From: Pseudomonas sp. CCI4.2 | GTDB taxonomy: Bacteria > Pseudomonadota > Gammaproteobacteria > Pseudomonadales > Pseudomonadaceae | Assembly: GCF_034350045.1 (NCBI RefSeq) | Contig: NZ_CP133781.1 | Location: 3,396,501-3,460,500 of the forward strand | DNA length: 64,000 bases | Reading direction: 5' to 3' | Shown: piece by piece, positions 55,852 to 64,000 of the stretch | How positions within the stretch are numbered: position 1 is the first letter of the stretch | How the letters are laid out: each line of letters opens with the position of its first letter | Notes under the pieces: generated by a model | Seen by the model: the letters and a program-made list of their open reading frames with translations, nothing else | Told to the model about the DNA's origin: nothing | Databases searched by the model: none | Position numbers and translations under genes: made by a program

Positions 55852-58512
55852 TTATTTTTTGATCCCGAAGCAGTTCAACTGAAAGTTATTCGACACCAGA
55901 TCTACGCTGCCACTGTCCAGGTTAAAGGCTCGGGAGTTTCCCAGTGAGCCGCTGGAGACTTGTTCATTCGTCCACCAACCCCAGCCATTGTTCCAACCTA
56001 ATAGTTGGCCTACAGCCGGACTTTCCCCGGCATACACGGCGCGAAGTTGTTTGAAGTCGTTCGCATTCATCGAGTGAACGCCTTGCTGATCGCAAAAAGC
56101 CCGATAGCCGTAGAAGTCCTTGCGTACATCCGGGAACCCTACAAACACTCGCGCGCCCGACGTTGTCAGTTGGTAACTCGCGGTCGCACCCAATGCATCC
56201 GTAGCCGTGATAGCCGTTACACCATTGCCGGCAGCGGTAACCTTGCCATCCTGATCAACGAGCGCCACCCGAGGGTCGCTTGATTGGTATTGATAAGGCG
56301 GCTGACCACCGGTGGCGGCTCGAGTGTAGATCGCACTGATCGGTGGGTTCGCGGGTGGTCGTCCTTCGAACACTACATAGCCCGCCAGCGCGAGCGCATA
56401 GTCGGCGCCGAGGTTCAAAGGTGGCGCCAACGCCTGCACTTGAAACGTCGTCGCTGTTGACTCCACGGGTGCGGCTACACCACGAGTGACGTTATACGTG
56501 ACCCCGGCCGACGTACCGGCACTGCCCACGGCGACCGACTTGGGCACCGTAAACTTGATCGCCCCGGCTTCCCCCGCGTCCTGAGGCGCGGTCGTATGGG
56601 AAGAACCGCCAACCCACTTCACGATAATGCTGTCCTTGCCATCAATGCCGGTGTAGCGAGGGACCGTTACCTGTACGCCGGAATCGGGGACGTTTTCCGG
56701 GATTAAGTTGTTGTCTGAGTCCACACCGGCGACGGTGGGTTTGGGTAGCAATGTCAGGCCCGGAGCACCAACCTTCACGATTAAAACGTCCGAGAAGAGT
56801 GTTTGATTGCCTCGTTCCACCGTGTACGAAACATTCACGTTGCGGTTCAGGTTAGCGTCCACATAGGTTTTTTTGACACGAAAAACGACTTCCTTCCCGG
56901 ACGTGCCGCTGTTGAGCGTAGTACTCGTGCTGTACACCCCGCCCGAGGACGTGCCATCCCAATGCAGAATGACTTTGTCCAACGGCGCCATGCTGGTAAA
57001 CGGCTGAATACGTACTATGGCTTCCAGAACGAGGTCATCCGGATCGAGTACGCCATCGGCACTCAATCCATCGACATTCGCAGGTGGCAGCAGAGCGCTC
57101 CCGTCTGCGCTGACTTGAACATGCAATGACGGTGACTTGAAAAACGCCCGGGCAAAGGTAGTCACCGTGTAATACAGCTCAAGCGTGCCGCCTGCCAATG
57201 CGCTGACTTTTTCGTCAGGGATCAAAAACGCCAGCGGCACCCCAACATCGTCGCTATTGAGATTCTTGACCTCCTCATGAATTACATTGGCGCCGCTGGC
57301 CGTCTTACCCATCCATACCAACGTCACGTCGTTGCCGTCGGCCATGAAGTAATACGCCGGAACCAACGTGATGACGTTGTGTGCGGTTGGGTCAAGCACA
57401 CCGTTGTTCTGCTCGGCCGCAGGCAGCTTCGGTGGCGCCAAGACTTGGGTTTCACCGACGACCGTCAAGGGCAAGCTTTTGGAACGGAGTTCTTCGCCGA
57501 ACTCTTTCGTAACCTTGTACTTAAGCCGCGCGCGACCTTGGGCGATCGGCGTGAATTGCTCGTTGGGAATAAAGAACTCTACAAACCCAACAGACGTACC
57601 CACTGTTTTCGTCGAGACATAGGGTTCCAGCGCCATTCCTTCGGCAGTGTTGCGCTCGAGCGTTAGGGTGATCTCGTCTGCGGGGTTGTTGCCTGGATAA
57701 GACAGCACTAGCGCCTGAACATCGGCACCGGCCAGAAGGGTAAGGTCCAATTCCAGGTTGACCGCTTGTGGAGCGACTGGCGCGGGCAGGGTGGAATTGC
57801 CGGCTTCTACTTCGACGCAGGTGGGGAGAGACCAGCGCGACCAATTGTTTACGACGTCGCGGATTTCATACCGCACTTCCAACATGTCGGAATCGCCAGC
57901 GGCATTAACTACTTCCTCGGAAATAAGCAATACAACAGGTTTACCGATCTCTGCTGTAGATTTCAATTCGTATTTGACGAATTGACCGTTCCACGAAAGG
58001 GTAATTCTGTCGCCGACTTCCATGTGTTGATAAGGAGAAATGTTAGTAATTACGCCCTTAGGCGAGCTAATAATGCCTTGAGGTATGATGATTACTTTGG
58101 TCAGCGCTTCGTTTTCCCAAGGAGTGGCTGGGTTGGTGTCAGTACCGCCTGGAGAATTTAACTTGACCCTGATTGTGGCTGGTAAGGATGTGTTTTTTAA
58201 ACCCCCGATAGGTTCGGTCACTTCGTATAATAGGATTATTTGTTCGGGGTGGATATATCGTTGCCCCAGTTCTAAAACAATATGCGACGGTGTTTCAGGA
58301 ATAAGGTCTCCTTCCTTGATCGTATAATTAAAAACAAGGATGCCATCGCAGTACAGATCGATAATATGGCCCGCCGCCATGTCAGAGTATGGTCCCACCT
58401 TTACGAGCAGGGGTACGCTGGGGTCGAGTGTATCTGCATAGCCAATGCCGCTAGGATCATGAAGATTTACCATGGCCGGCGCGGGAAGTAATGCTTTGAG
58501 TGAGTTAGTCAT
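55852..58512 (-). CDS. Large Ig-like repeat protein with Big_2-like and lectin-like C-terminal domains
   Basis: The protein has 886 residues. About six modules of 110-120 residues start near residues 8, 122, 245, 362, 478 and 588. They share an Asp-rich opening (DGVLDPDDL, NNGVLDPTA), a GD-x-[IV]-x-L-x-W-x-G strand, a [FI]-x-[IV]-P block, and a final Y-x-V strand. Residues about 695-790 resemble a bacterial Ig-like Big_2 domain (DPRVALVDQDGKVTAAGNGV). The last 90 residues (DFYGYRAFCDQQGVH, GWNNGWGWWTNEQ) suggest a lectin-like or DUF1566-like end. There is no signal peptide. A surface or adhesion role is inference only. Confidence 0.75.
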   Translation of the reverse strand: MTNSLKALLPAPAMVNLHDPSGIGYADTLDPSVPLLVKVGPYSDMAAGHIIDLYCDGILVFNYTIKEGDLIPETPSHIVLELGQRYIHPEQIILLYEVTEPIGGLKNTSLPATIRVKLNSPGGTDTNPATPWENEALTKVIIIPQGIISSPKGVITNISPYQHMEVGDRITLSWNGQFVKYELKSTAEIGKPVVLLISEEVVNAAGDSDMLEVRYEIRDVVNNWSRWSLPTCVEVEAGNSTLPAPVAPQAVNLELDLTLLAGADVQALVLSYPGNNPADEITLTLERNTAEGMALEPYVSTKTVGTSVGFVEFFIPNEQFTPIAQGRARLKYKVTKEFGEELRSKSLPLTVVGETQVLAPPKLPAAEQNNGVLDPTAHNVITLVPAYYFMADGNDVTLVWMGKTASGANVIHEEVKNLNSDDVGVPLAFLIPDEKVSALAGGTLELYYTVTTFARAFFKSPSLHVQVSADGSALLPPANVDGLSADGVLDPDDLVLEAIVRIQPFTSMAPLDKVILHWDGTSSGGVYSTSTTLNSGTSGKEVVFRVKKTYVDANLNRNVNVSYTVERGNQTLFSDVLIVKVGAPGLTLLPKPTVAGVDSDNNLIPENVPDSGVQVTVPRYTGIDGKDSIIVKWVGGSSHTTAPQDAGEAGAIKFTVPKSVAVGSAGTSAGVTYNVTRGVAAPVESTATTFQVQALAPPLNLGADYALALAGYVVFEGRPPANPPISAIYTRAATGGQPPYQYQSSDPRVALVDQDGKVTAAGNGVTAITATDALGATASYQLTTSGARVFVGFPDVRKDFYGYRAFCDQQGVHSMNANDFKQLRAVYAGESPAVGQLLGWNNGWGWWTNEQVSSGSLGNSRAFNLDSGSVDLVSNNFQLNCFGIKK

Positions 58513-58576
58513 TTAAATGTCCAAGTTTATTTATTCGTTGGAAGGCGAGTCTTTAAGACCCGCCTGGTCGATTAAA

Positions 58577-60436
58577 TCAGCACCCTATACCAGGAATGGC
58601 CATTCGAATCAAAACCGACGCGGTTCGGGAGTTGACCGGTCCGTTAGGGCCATCCACTTTGTAATAAGCTTCTGCATGCCCGGTACAAATAAGCCGTAAC
58701 TTGCTATCCGAAATGCGGAAGCTATAGCCGTTAACGATTTCATCAGCGTCTAGCGTATGCGTTTCTTCTAGACTTGCGCCCGGTACAGGCGTGCTGCCGT
58801 TGGCGGCGTTATATCCGTGAAACACAAGGGTAACGCGAGGGTAATTCTCAATGTTTTCGTAGGGAGCAATGAAAACAGGCGTGCCGTCAGGACTTAGAAC
58901 TGGACTGATAGCGTTATTGTCATTGGCGCTTGTGTACACTGGTTGAAACAAGCCGGCTTCGCCGCCCGGTAAATCGCCCTCCGATCGAACTTCGACTGAT
59001 TGGGAGAATGACTTAGATATGTTTGGATTGCCGTCATGGCTAACGGTGTAGTACACTTTGATCGCTTCACCAGTGCCCTCTGCAGTTATCACTGAATTGG
59101 GGATGGTTAACGTAATATCCTTGTCTAGATCGATTGTTTCGATTTGAAATGTGACTGGTATTGGTTGTGAACCCCAGTATAAGTGGATTTGGTCGCTGAT
59201 TGTGAAATCGTTCTTCCAGCCAATGATGGCCTTTGCCTCAAGCAAGAAATCTTCTTCATCAATTACGTTGTCGTCGTTATTGGCACTGCTGCTGGTTCCT
59301 CTGATTATCGGTAGATCGAGATTCTCATTTTCTGGGGTTTCTGGGTCAGGATCAACGGGGCCTGGCAGTTCTAAATTAACATTTACCATCAGCTCAGTAG
59401 AACTGCCGATCAAAAAGTTACTGCGCCACACCTCATAACGAAGTGCGACCTCTCCATCCCTAGATAGCGCGATGGTAGAATAACGAACGTTGATATCAAA
59501 GATCGGATTTTGTGTTTCATCTCCGGGCTTCAATTCAGCTTCAGGCAAAGCACTATCACCCCAGTACAGGGTTACTTTGTCACCTGCTTGAGGATCAGGG
59601 TATTGAGGAACGCTCACCGCTACAATGGCGCGCGCATCCGCGTCATCAACCACACCGTCTTCGGCCTGAGGGCAAAGCGGAGCCGGGAAGTCAGTTGGTG
59701 CGGGTGTTAGAAATAGGCTAAACGTTTTTGTCTGAGATTTGATTGAAACGTTGCCTGCGCGGTCGGTCACAATATAGTAGACCGGCTCCGCAACATCACC
59801 AACGCTTTCCAAGAATGCTCGGTCAAAGTCGATCATCACCTCATCCATGGTGACTTCATCTTCTACTACAGTGTGCGTTGGGCCAGGTTTTTCGCCCCAA
59901 AATGTCTGAATGTAATCCCCCCACGCAATGCCGGTATACCCAGGCACTTCGGTGCTTATTACATCGCCCAAACCCGATAATTCGGCCGAGGTCAGCACCC
60001 CGTCATCGACGACAGACGGGAATATCAGCCCGGCTAACAACCCACCGCCTGGAGCGGTTTTGTCGACAATAATGTAAGTTGGGTCGGAGTCGTTAGTTAG
60101 ACCTCCGGCGGCGTTTGTGGCCCGGTAGGCTACCTCAAATCTTCCGTCGTTAACCAAAAGAAATTCTGGAATTTCGAGAAAAATCGAAGCACCTGGTGTT
60201 TCATCGATGGCTATTTCTTTAATCTTTCCTTCAGCTTTGCCATCCCATAATAACTGATACTCATCTCCAGGTAAGGCATCGTCCCAGACGACCAAAGTTG
60301 CAATGATAGAATTCTGCAAGTCTTCAAGCGTCAGTAATCCATCGGCGGGGTCAGCTAACGGCACGATGGGAGCGTTTAACGCCCGTGGATTATTTTTTTT
60401 TCGGGTGATCAATGAGCGTGGATTTGATGTGCACAT
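58577..60436 (-). CDS. Ig-like repeat protein, paralogue of the downstream 886-residue protein
   Basis: The 619 residues form about five modules of the same type as the neighbour at 55852 (from about residues 20, 130, 250, 375 and 490). Each opens with an Asp/Gly-rich loop (ADGLLTLEDL, DDGVLTSAEL, EDGVVDDADA, NDDNVIDEED) and has GD-x-x-x-L-x-W-G. The N-terminus MCTSNPRSLITRKKNNPR is basic and not a signal peptide. It ends in cysteine (IPGIGC). Base composition looks lower in GC than the window average. It is probably co-transcribed with the downstream gene (64-bp gap). Function unknown. Confidence 0.72.
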   Translation of the reverse strand: MCTSNPRSLITRKKNNPRALNAPIVPLADPADGLLTLEDLQNSIIATLVVWDDALPGDEYQLLWDGKAEGKIKEIAIDETPGASIFLEIPEFLLVNDGRFEVAYRATNAAGGLTNDSDPTYIIVDKTAPGGGLLAGLIFPSVVDDGVLTSAELSGLGDVISTEVPGYTGIAWGDYIQTFWGEKPGPTHTVVEDEVTMDEVMIDFDRAFLESVGDVAEPVYYIVTDRAGNVSIKSQTKTFSLFLTPAPTDFPAPLCPQAEDGVVDDADARAIVAVSVPQYPDPQAGDKVTLYWGDSALPEAELKPGDETQNPIFDINVRYSTIALSRDGEVALRYEVWRSNFLIGSSTELMVNVNLELPGPVDPDPETPENENLDLPIIRGTSSSANNDDNVIDEEDFLLEAKAIIGWKNDFTISDQIHLYWGSQPIPVTFQIETIDLDKDITLTIPNSVITAEGTGEAIKVYYTVSHDGNPNISKSFSQSVEVRSEGDLPGGEAGLFQPVYTSANDNNAISPVLSPDGTPVFIAPYENIENYPRVTLVFHGYNAANGSTPVPGASLEETHTLDADEIVNGYSFRISDSKLRLICTGHAEAYYKVDGPNGPVNSRTASVLIRMAIPGIGC

Positions 60437-60965
60437 GATAATTCTCCAAAGTGAAGGTGACGTTAAAATGATTTCAACGTTCGCCGTCTTTTAATGGCAA
60501 TAAGAGGTCGGTCACTTTTCCTTAGGAAAAGCTAATGAAAGGCCATCTATCGCCCAATGCTTAAGGTAGTACTGCTAGATAGATATTGCTCTATCTGCGT
60601 TTGAACTAATCGTAGGTGGGGTTTTTTGTCAATGGGTTGTGATGAATAAATATTTTATTTTTGGGGTCGAGTTTAGGCTGTACGAAATAGACTGCTTGCT
60701 TATAAGAATCGTCCTACTTTGATGTCCGCTCCTGTTCCGCGCTTATTAGGTTTCTAAATGCTCATCCTAAACGGTAGCATCTTTTTGGGCGTCAGCTGCC
60801 ATCAGTTAACTGCTTAACAAATGTCTGTAGGAAAAATATTACGTTTTTAAAGACAATTCCTACGCTTCAAAGAGACCCGCCATAGGGAGCCGAAGTCGGA
60901 GATATTGCAAACTATCCATTCTTGTTGTTAGCGTGGGAGTGCGTATATTGGAACGTAATGGACGT
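60437..60965. other. AT-rich divergent control region with inverted repeats
   Basis: These 529 bases hold no gene and separate the divergent repeat-protein and autotransporter genes. A palindrome CTTTTCC-TTA-GGAAAAG lies at 60515-60531, near the repeat-protein side. A spaced inverted repeat GTAGGAA ... TTCCTAC (about 60827-60862) lies near the autotransporter. Both share TAGGAA/TTCCTA-type half-sites and could be binding sites. Promoters for both genes must lie here. Confidence 0.5.
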
Positions 60966-63185
60966 ATGAATCGTCTTAACTTCGGAGTGGCAGGGATAAC
61001 CCTAGGAATGTCACTGGCTGGAGCGGCGTGGGCGGAAACAAATTATATCGTCGGGGGCATAACGGATATTAACGATTCGACTGACGATAATTATCAAGTT
61101 TCTGGAGGGGGTACTTTAAATATTAATAATGCCGATGTTGGATGGGTCAGGGCAGATAATTCATATGTAAATATCACAGGTGGATCGATTGGTCAGGGCG
61201 GCGCACATGGACTAGAATTAAGGGCAAGTGTGCTTAATGCAAGTGATGCTATTATTTCTAACTCGGCAGGTAACGGGCTTAGCCTAGTGTTCGGTGGAGG
61301 TGGAACCGTAAATGGCCCATCAAAAGCCTATGTAACTGACAGCGAGATATTTGGGGTCGGTAAGGGGGTTTTGGTGGGAAAGTCGGGTTATTTAGAGTTG
61401 CGCAATACTGACGTTACGGGGAGGCAGAACGATGAAGGTCAAGGCGTTGGGATCGATGTTAAGGGCGCTACGATAATCCTGGCACAGGATAGTTATGTTC
61501 TTGGCGACAGTGTGGGGCTTTTGGTCACTTCGGCTGGGCAGCTTCCTGGAGGTGGTGCAGATTCGAATGTAAACGCCATTATCGTCGATGGTTCTGTTGT
61601 ACAGAGCTTATATGGGGCCGCTATTAAAGTTGATGAAATTATTCACTCTGGAAATGTTTCCATTGGCGGTATCGCCAATATAATTATCCAAAACGAATCT
61701 ACCCTTCTGGCCGGTAACGGTAATCTGGTAGAAATCGAACACGCCAGCACCGCCAACTTCACCGTCGACAACAGCACCCTCACCGGCAACCTAGTCGCTG
61801 ATGACACCAGCACTCTCGACGTAGTCCTGAAAAACAACGCCAGCCTGACTGGCGACATCACCAATGGAAACAATCTAGCCGTCAATTCTGGCGCGCAGTG
61901 GCAGATGGTTGGCGATAACTCGGTCAAATCCTTGAGCCTTGGGGGTGGCCAGGTGAGGTTCGGTCTCGACGGGTTTCATACGCTGTCCTTGGGTGAGTTG
62001 TCCGGCAGTGGCGTGTTTGGCATGAAGATCGATCTGGATGCCGGAGTGGGGGATCTGTTAAGCGTGAACGGTCAGGCCAATGGTGATTTCACGTTGAAGG
62101 TCAAAAACACCGGCACCGAGCCAGTGTCTCCCGATTTGCAACCGTTGCAGATCGTTCATACCGAAGGCGGTGATGCGCAGTTCAACCTGCTGGGCGAGAG
62201 GGTGGATTTGGGCGCCTATTCCTACGAACTGGAGAAACAGGGCAATGACTGGTTCATCGTCGGGTCTGGCAAGACCATCAGTCCGTCGACGCAAAGCGCG
62301 TTGGCGCTATTTAACGCGGCGCCGACCATTTTCATGAGCGAGATGACGACGTTGCGCAGTCGCATGGGTGAAGTGCGTGGCAGTGGCGAAGGTGGGGGAT
62401 GGATGCGGGCTTATGGCAGCCGTTTCGAGGCAACCACTGGAGCCGGGGTTGGGTACAAGCAGCAACAACGCGGACTGTCGTTCGGTGCGGACGCCCCGGT
62501 TCCGGTCAGCAATGGTCAATTGTTGCTGGGTGTGCTGGGTGGCTACAGCAAATCTGATTTGGACCTGAACCGTGGGACGTCGGGCACGGTTGATAGCTAC
62601 TACGCGGGTGCTTACGGCACATGGTTGTCGGAGGAGGGTTACTACGTGGATGCGGTGCTCAAGCTGAACAAGTTCCGCAATGAGTCAAAGGTGGCGATGA
62701 GTGATCAGACCAAGGCCCAGGGCGATTACAACAACTTGGCGGTCGGTGGCTCGGTGGAAGTCGGCAAACACATCAAGCTCGGAGATGACTATTTCATCGA
62801 GCCTTTCGCGCAGATGGAGGCCGTGGTGGTGCAGGGTGATCACTACCGCCTTGATAATGGTCTGGAAGCCAAGAACGATCGCACTCAATCGGTTCTGGGT
62901 AAGGTTGGCAGCTCAGTGGGTCGTAACATCGCGCTCAAGGACGGCGGGGTGCTCCAACCGTACCTTCGCGCTGCGGTGGCTCATGAGTTTGCACGCAGTA
63001 ACAAGGTGACGGTCAACGACACGCGTTTCGACAATGACCTATTCGGGTCACGTGCTGAGTTGGGCGTCGGGGTGGCGGTGTCACTGTCGAAAAACCTGCA
63101 AGTACACGCTGACTTCGATTACATGAAAGGCAACAACGTCGAGCAGCCGTGGGGAGCAAATGTTGGCGTACGGCTGGCGTTTTGA
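60966..63185 (+). CDS. Autotransporter (pertactin-like passenger, C-terminal beta-barrel)
   Basis: The 739 residues run from the ATG at 60966 (MNRLNFGVAGITLGMSLAGA, cleavage after AWA); a GTG 11 codons upstream is possible. Residues about 24-430 form a repetitive beta-helix passenger (NINNADVGWVRADNSYVNIT, LELRASVLNASDAIISNSAG) ending in a pertactin-like cap (SLGGGQVRFGLDG). The last 270 residues are an autotransporter barrel (GGWMRAYGSRFEATTGAGVG) ending VGVRLAF. It should secrete and display its passenger. GC content changes near 61735. No protease catalytic motif was seen, so adhesion is more likely than proteolysis. Confidence 0.92.
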   Translation: MNRLNFGVAGITLGMSLAGAAWAETNYIVGGITDINDSTDDNYQVSGGGTLNINNADVGWVRADNSYVNITGGSIGQGGAHGLELRASVLNASDAIISNSAGNGLSLVFGGGGTVNGPSKAYVTDSEIFGVGKGVLVGKSGYLELRNTDVTGRQNDEGQGVGIDVKGATIILAQDSYVLGDSVGLLVTSAGQLPGGGADSNVNAIIVDGSVVQSLYGAAIKVDEIIHSGNVSIGGIANIIIQNESTLLAGNGNLVEIEHASTANFTVDNSTLTGNLVADDTSTLDVVLKNNASLTGDITNGNNLAVNSGAQWQMVGDNSVKSLSLGGGQVRFGLDGFHTLSLGELSGSGVFGMKIDLDAGVGDLLSVNGQANGDFTLKVKNTGTEPVSPDLQPLQIVHTEGGDAQFNLLGERVDLGAYSYELEKQGNDWFIVGSGKTISPSTQSALALFNAAPTIFMSEMTTLRSRMGEVRGSGEGGGWMRAYGSRFEATTGAGVGYKQQQRGLSFGADAPVPVSNGQLLLGVLGGYSKSDLDLNRGTSGTVDSYYAGAYGTWLSEEGYYVDAVLKLNKFRNESKVAMSDQTKAQGDYNNLAVGGSVEVGKHIKLGDDYFIEPFAQMEAVVVQGDHYRLDNGLEAKNDRTQSVLGKVGSSVGRNIALKDGGVLQPYLRAAVAHEFARSNKVTVNDTRFDNDLFGSRAELGVGVAVSLSKNLQVHADFDYMKGNNVEQPWGANVGVRLAF

Positions 63186-63243
63186 TGGAGTCATAAAGGC
63201 AGCTACAAGCTACAGGTTAGAAACTTGAAGCTTGAGTCTAGTC

Positions 63244-63284
63244 AAAAAACCCCCACCGGCCGTTGTGCCGTTGGGGGTTTCTTT
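63244..63284. terminator. Bidirectional terminator between the autotransporter and the small Ig-like gene
   Basis: AAACCCCCA...GGC and GCCG..TGGGGGTTT pair around a CGTTGT-type loop, with A-rich and T-rich flanks. It sits between convergent genes. Confidence 0.9.
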
Positions 63285-63286
63285 AT

Positions 63287-63934
63287 TCAGTCATCCTTTT
63301 TTTTGGGGCGGTTTTTGCGTTGGAAAGAGGTCTTCCTGCTTTTCTGTTTGTCGTTGGTTGAGTAGAAGTCCTGCAGTTTGACGTGCAGGATCGCTGAAGT
63401 GCCGATTCTCACTCCGTCACGGAACACGTCATAACAGACCTGAACCTTGCCCTGTCGGAGGAAAGAGGTCGGGCTGGAAAATAGCCACTGGGTGCCCATT
63501 ATCGATTGCTTGACGTTCAGTTCATCCACGCGTTGAGCGGGATATGTCACGCCACCCCAGAGCAGATTAAATGTATCCCCTGGCCTCAGGTAGCTCGAGC
63601 TAGGTATCAGCACATTGAAACCCTTTTGCGCCTGTGCGAGCGACATTGATTCAGGATCGATGCCGTCCAGCGAGGGTGCTTTCAGGTGATCGGAGATCAG
63701 AGCCGGCATCAGATCTTCGAACGAATACTCAGCAAACGCCGCCTGCGGATAGTTGAGTGATAGCTCTTCCGTGGAGGACGGGGGGTTAGCACTGATGTGA
63801 GCGTCTGACGACAATTGAGTCCCCGCAGGAACTCCAGGTTTGGATTGACTCTCTCGTCGCGCCGGACGGCCTTCGGTGGTTATGGGGTTTTTGCCGTTGG
63901 GGGTCGCAGAGCTTTTTGGGTCGTTGTCATCCAT
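63287..63934 (-). CDS. Small protein with a single Ig-like module and basic tail
   Basis: The protein has 215 residues. Residues 1-75 are polar and likely disordered. Residues about 85-195 match the module of the 55852 and 58577 proteins: LRPGDTFNLLWGG, WLFSSPTSFLRQGKVQVCYD, then GTSAILHVKL. The last 20 residues are strongly basic (KSRKTSFQRKNRPKKKDD). No signal peptide or membrane segment. It is convergent with the autotransporter. Function unknown; a single-module relative of the large repeat proteins, perhaps a fragment or a partner. Confidence 0.65.
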   Translation of the reverse strand: MDDNDPKSSATPNGKNPITTEGRPARRESQSKPGVPAGTQLSSDAHISANPPSSTEELSLNYPQAAFAEYSFEDLMPALISDHLKAPSLDGIDPESMSLAQAQKGFNVLIPSSSYLRPGDTFNLLWGGVTYPAQRVDELNVKQSIMGTQWLFSSPTSFLRQGKVQVCYDVFRDGVRIGTSAILHVKLQDFYSTNDKQKSRKTSFQRKNRPKKKDD

Positions 63935-64000
63935 TGAGGAATCCTTGTCTCAGGTGTTGGAGTTAAAAATAGGTCCGCACCAACTGTATAGGTCACGATG

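Overview
The window looks like a chromosomal segment of a Pseudomonas of the fluorescens type. The evidence is codon-biased GC-rich coding, fluorescens-style REP repeats in most gaps, and a gene order that matches the P. aeruginosa PAO1 stretch from purine degradation through smc-zipA-ligA, dnaX-ybaB-recR, anr and hemN to the two cbb3 oxidase operons. That synteny is recalled, not searched.

Layout. (1) 1-18.6 kb: purine catabolism. A truncated ATC hydrolase gene and a LysR regulator come first. Then follow an OmpK/Tsx-type porin, a urate/xanthine permease, puuD, allA, alc, uraD, puuE, uraH, an AzgA-type purine permease, a GntR regulator, guaD and xdhC-xdhB-xdhA. Together they give a complete route guanine -> xanthine -> urate -> 5-hydroxyisourate -> OHCU -> allantoin -> allantoate -> ureidoglycolate -> glyoxylate + urea, plus uptake. 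Two families of short palindromes (TTGTRTACAA, and YTGACY-N4-RGTCAR) lie in the control regions and look like operators of the two GntR-type regulators. (2) 18.7-26.5 kb: GntR regulator, smc, zipA, ligA. (3) 26.6-34.5 kb: a zinc peptidase, a GNAT acetyltransferase, the 4.5S SRP RNA, a hypothetical gene, a decayed DnaJ-like gene, a DUF2167 protein, a Tat-exported acid phosphatase and a periplasmic binding protein. (4) 34.6-40 kb: dnaX, ybaB, an NADP-dependent oxidoreductase, recR, apt. (5) 40-55 kb: the low-oxygen respiration block, all on the minus strand. It holds anr, hemN, a SafE-type membrane protein, ccoS-I-H-G and two cbb3 oxidase operons (ccoNOQP and ccoNOP). A perfect ANR/FNR box precedes hemN and a near-perfect one lies upstream of the distal cco operon.

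(6) 55.1-64 kb is accessory in character. After an alpha/beta hydrolase come two large proteins built of a repeated Ig-like module of roughly 115 residues, a divergent autotransporter, and a small third protein carrying one copy of the same module. None of the three repeat proteins has a recognisable signal peptide. Base composition falls in the middle of this island, and the autotransporter changes composition part-way, which suggests a swapped passenger domain. This is the least explained part of the window.

Repeats are prominent. They are REP/REPIN inverted pairs of two sequence families, including three composite elements (near 9.5, 28.2 and 39.2 kb) in which one REP family appears nested inside the other. 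No tRNA, CRISPR array, insertion sequence or prophage was recognised.
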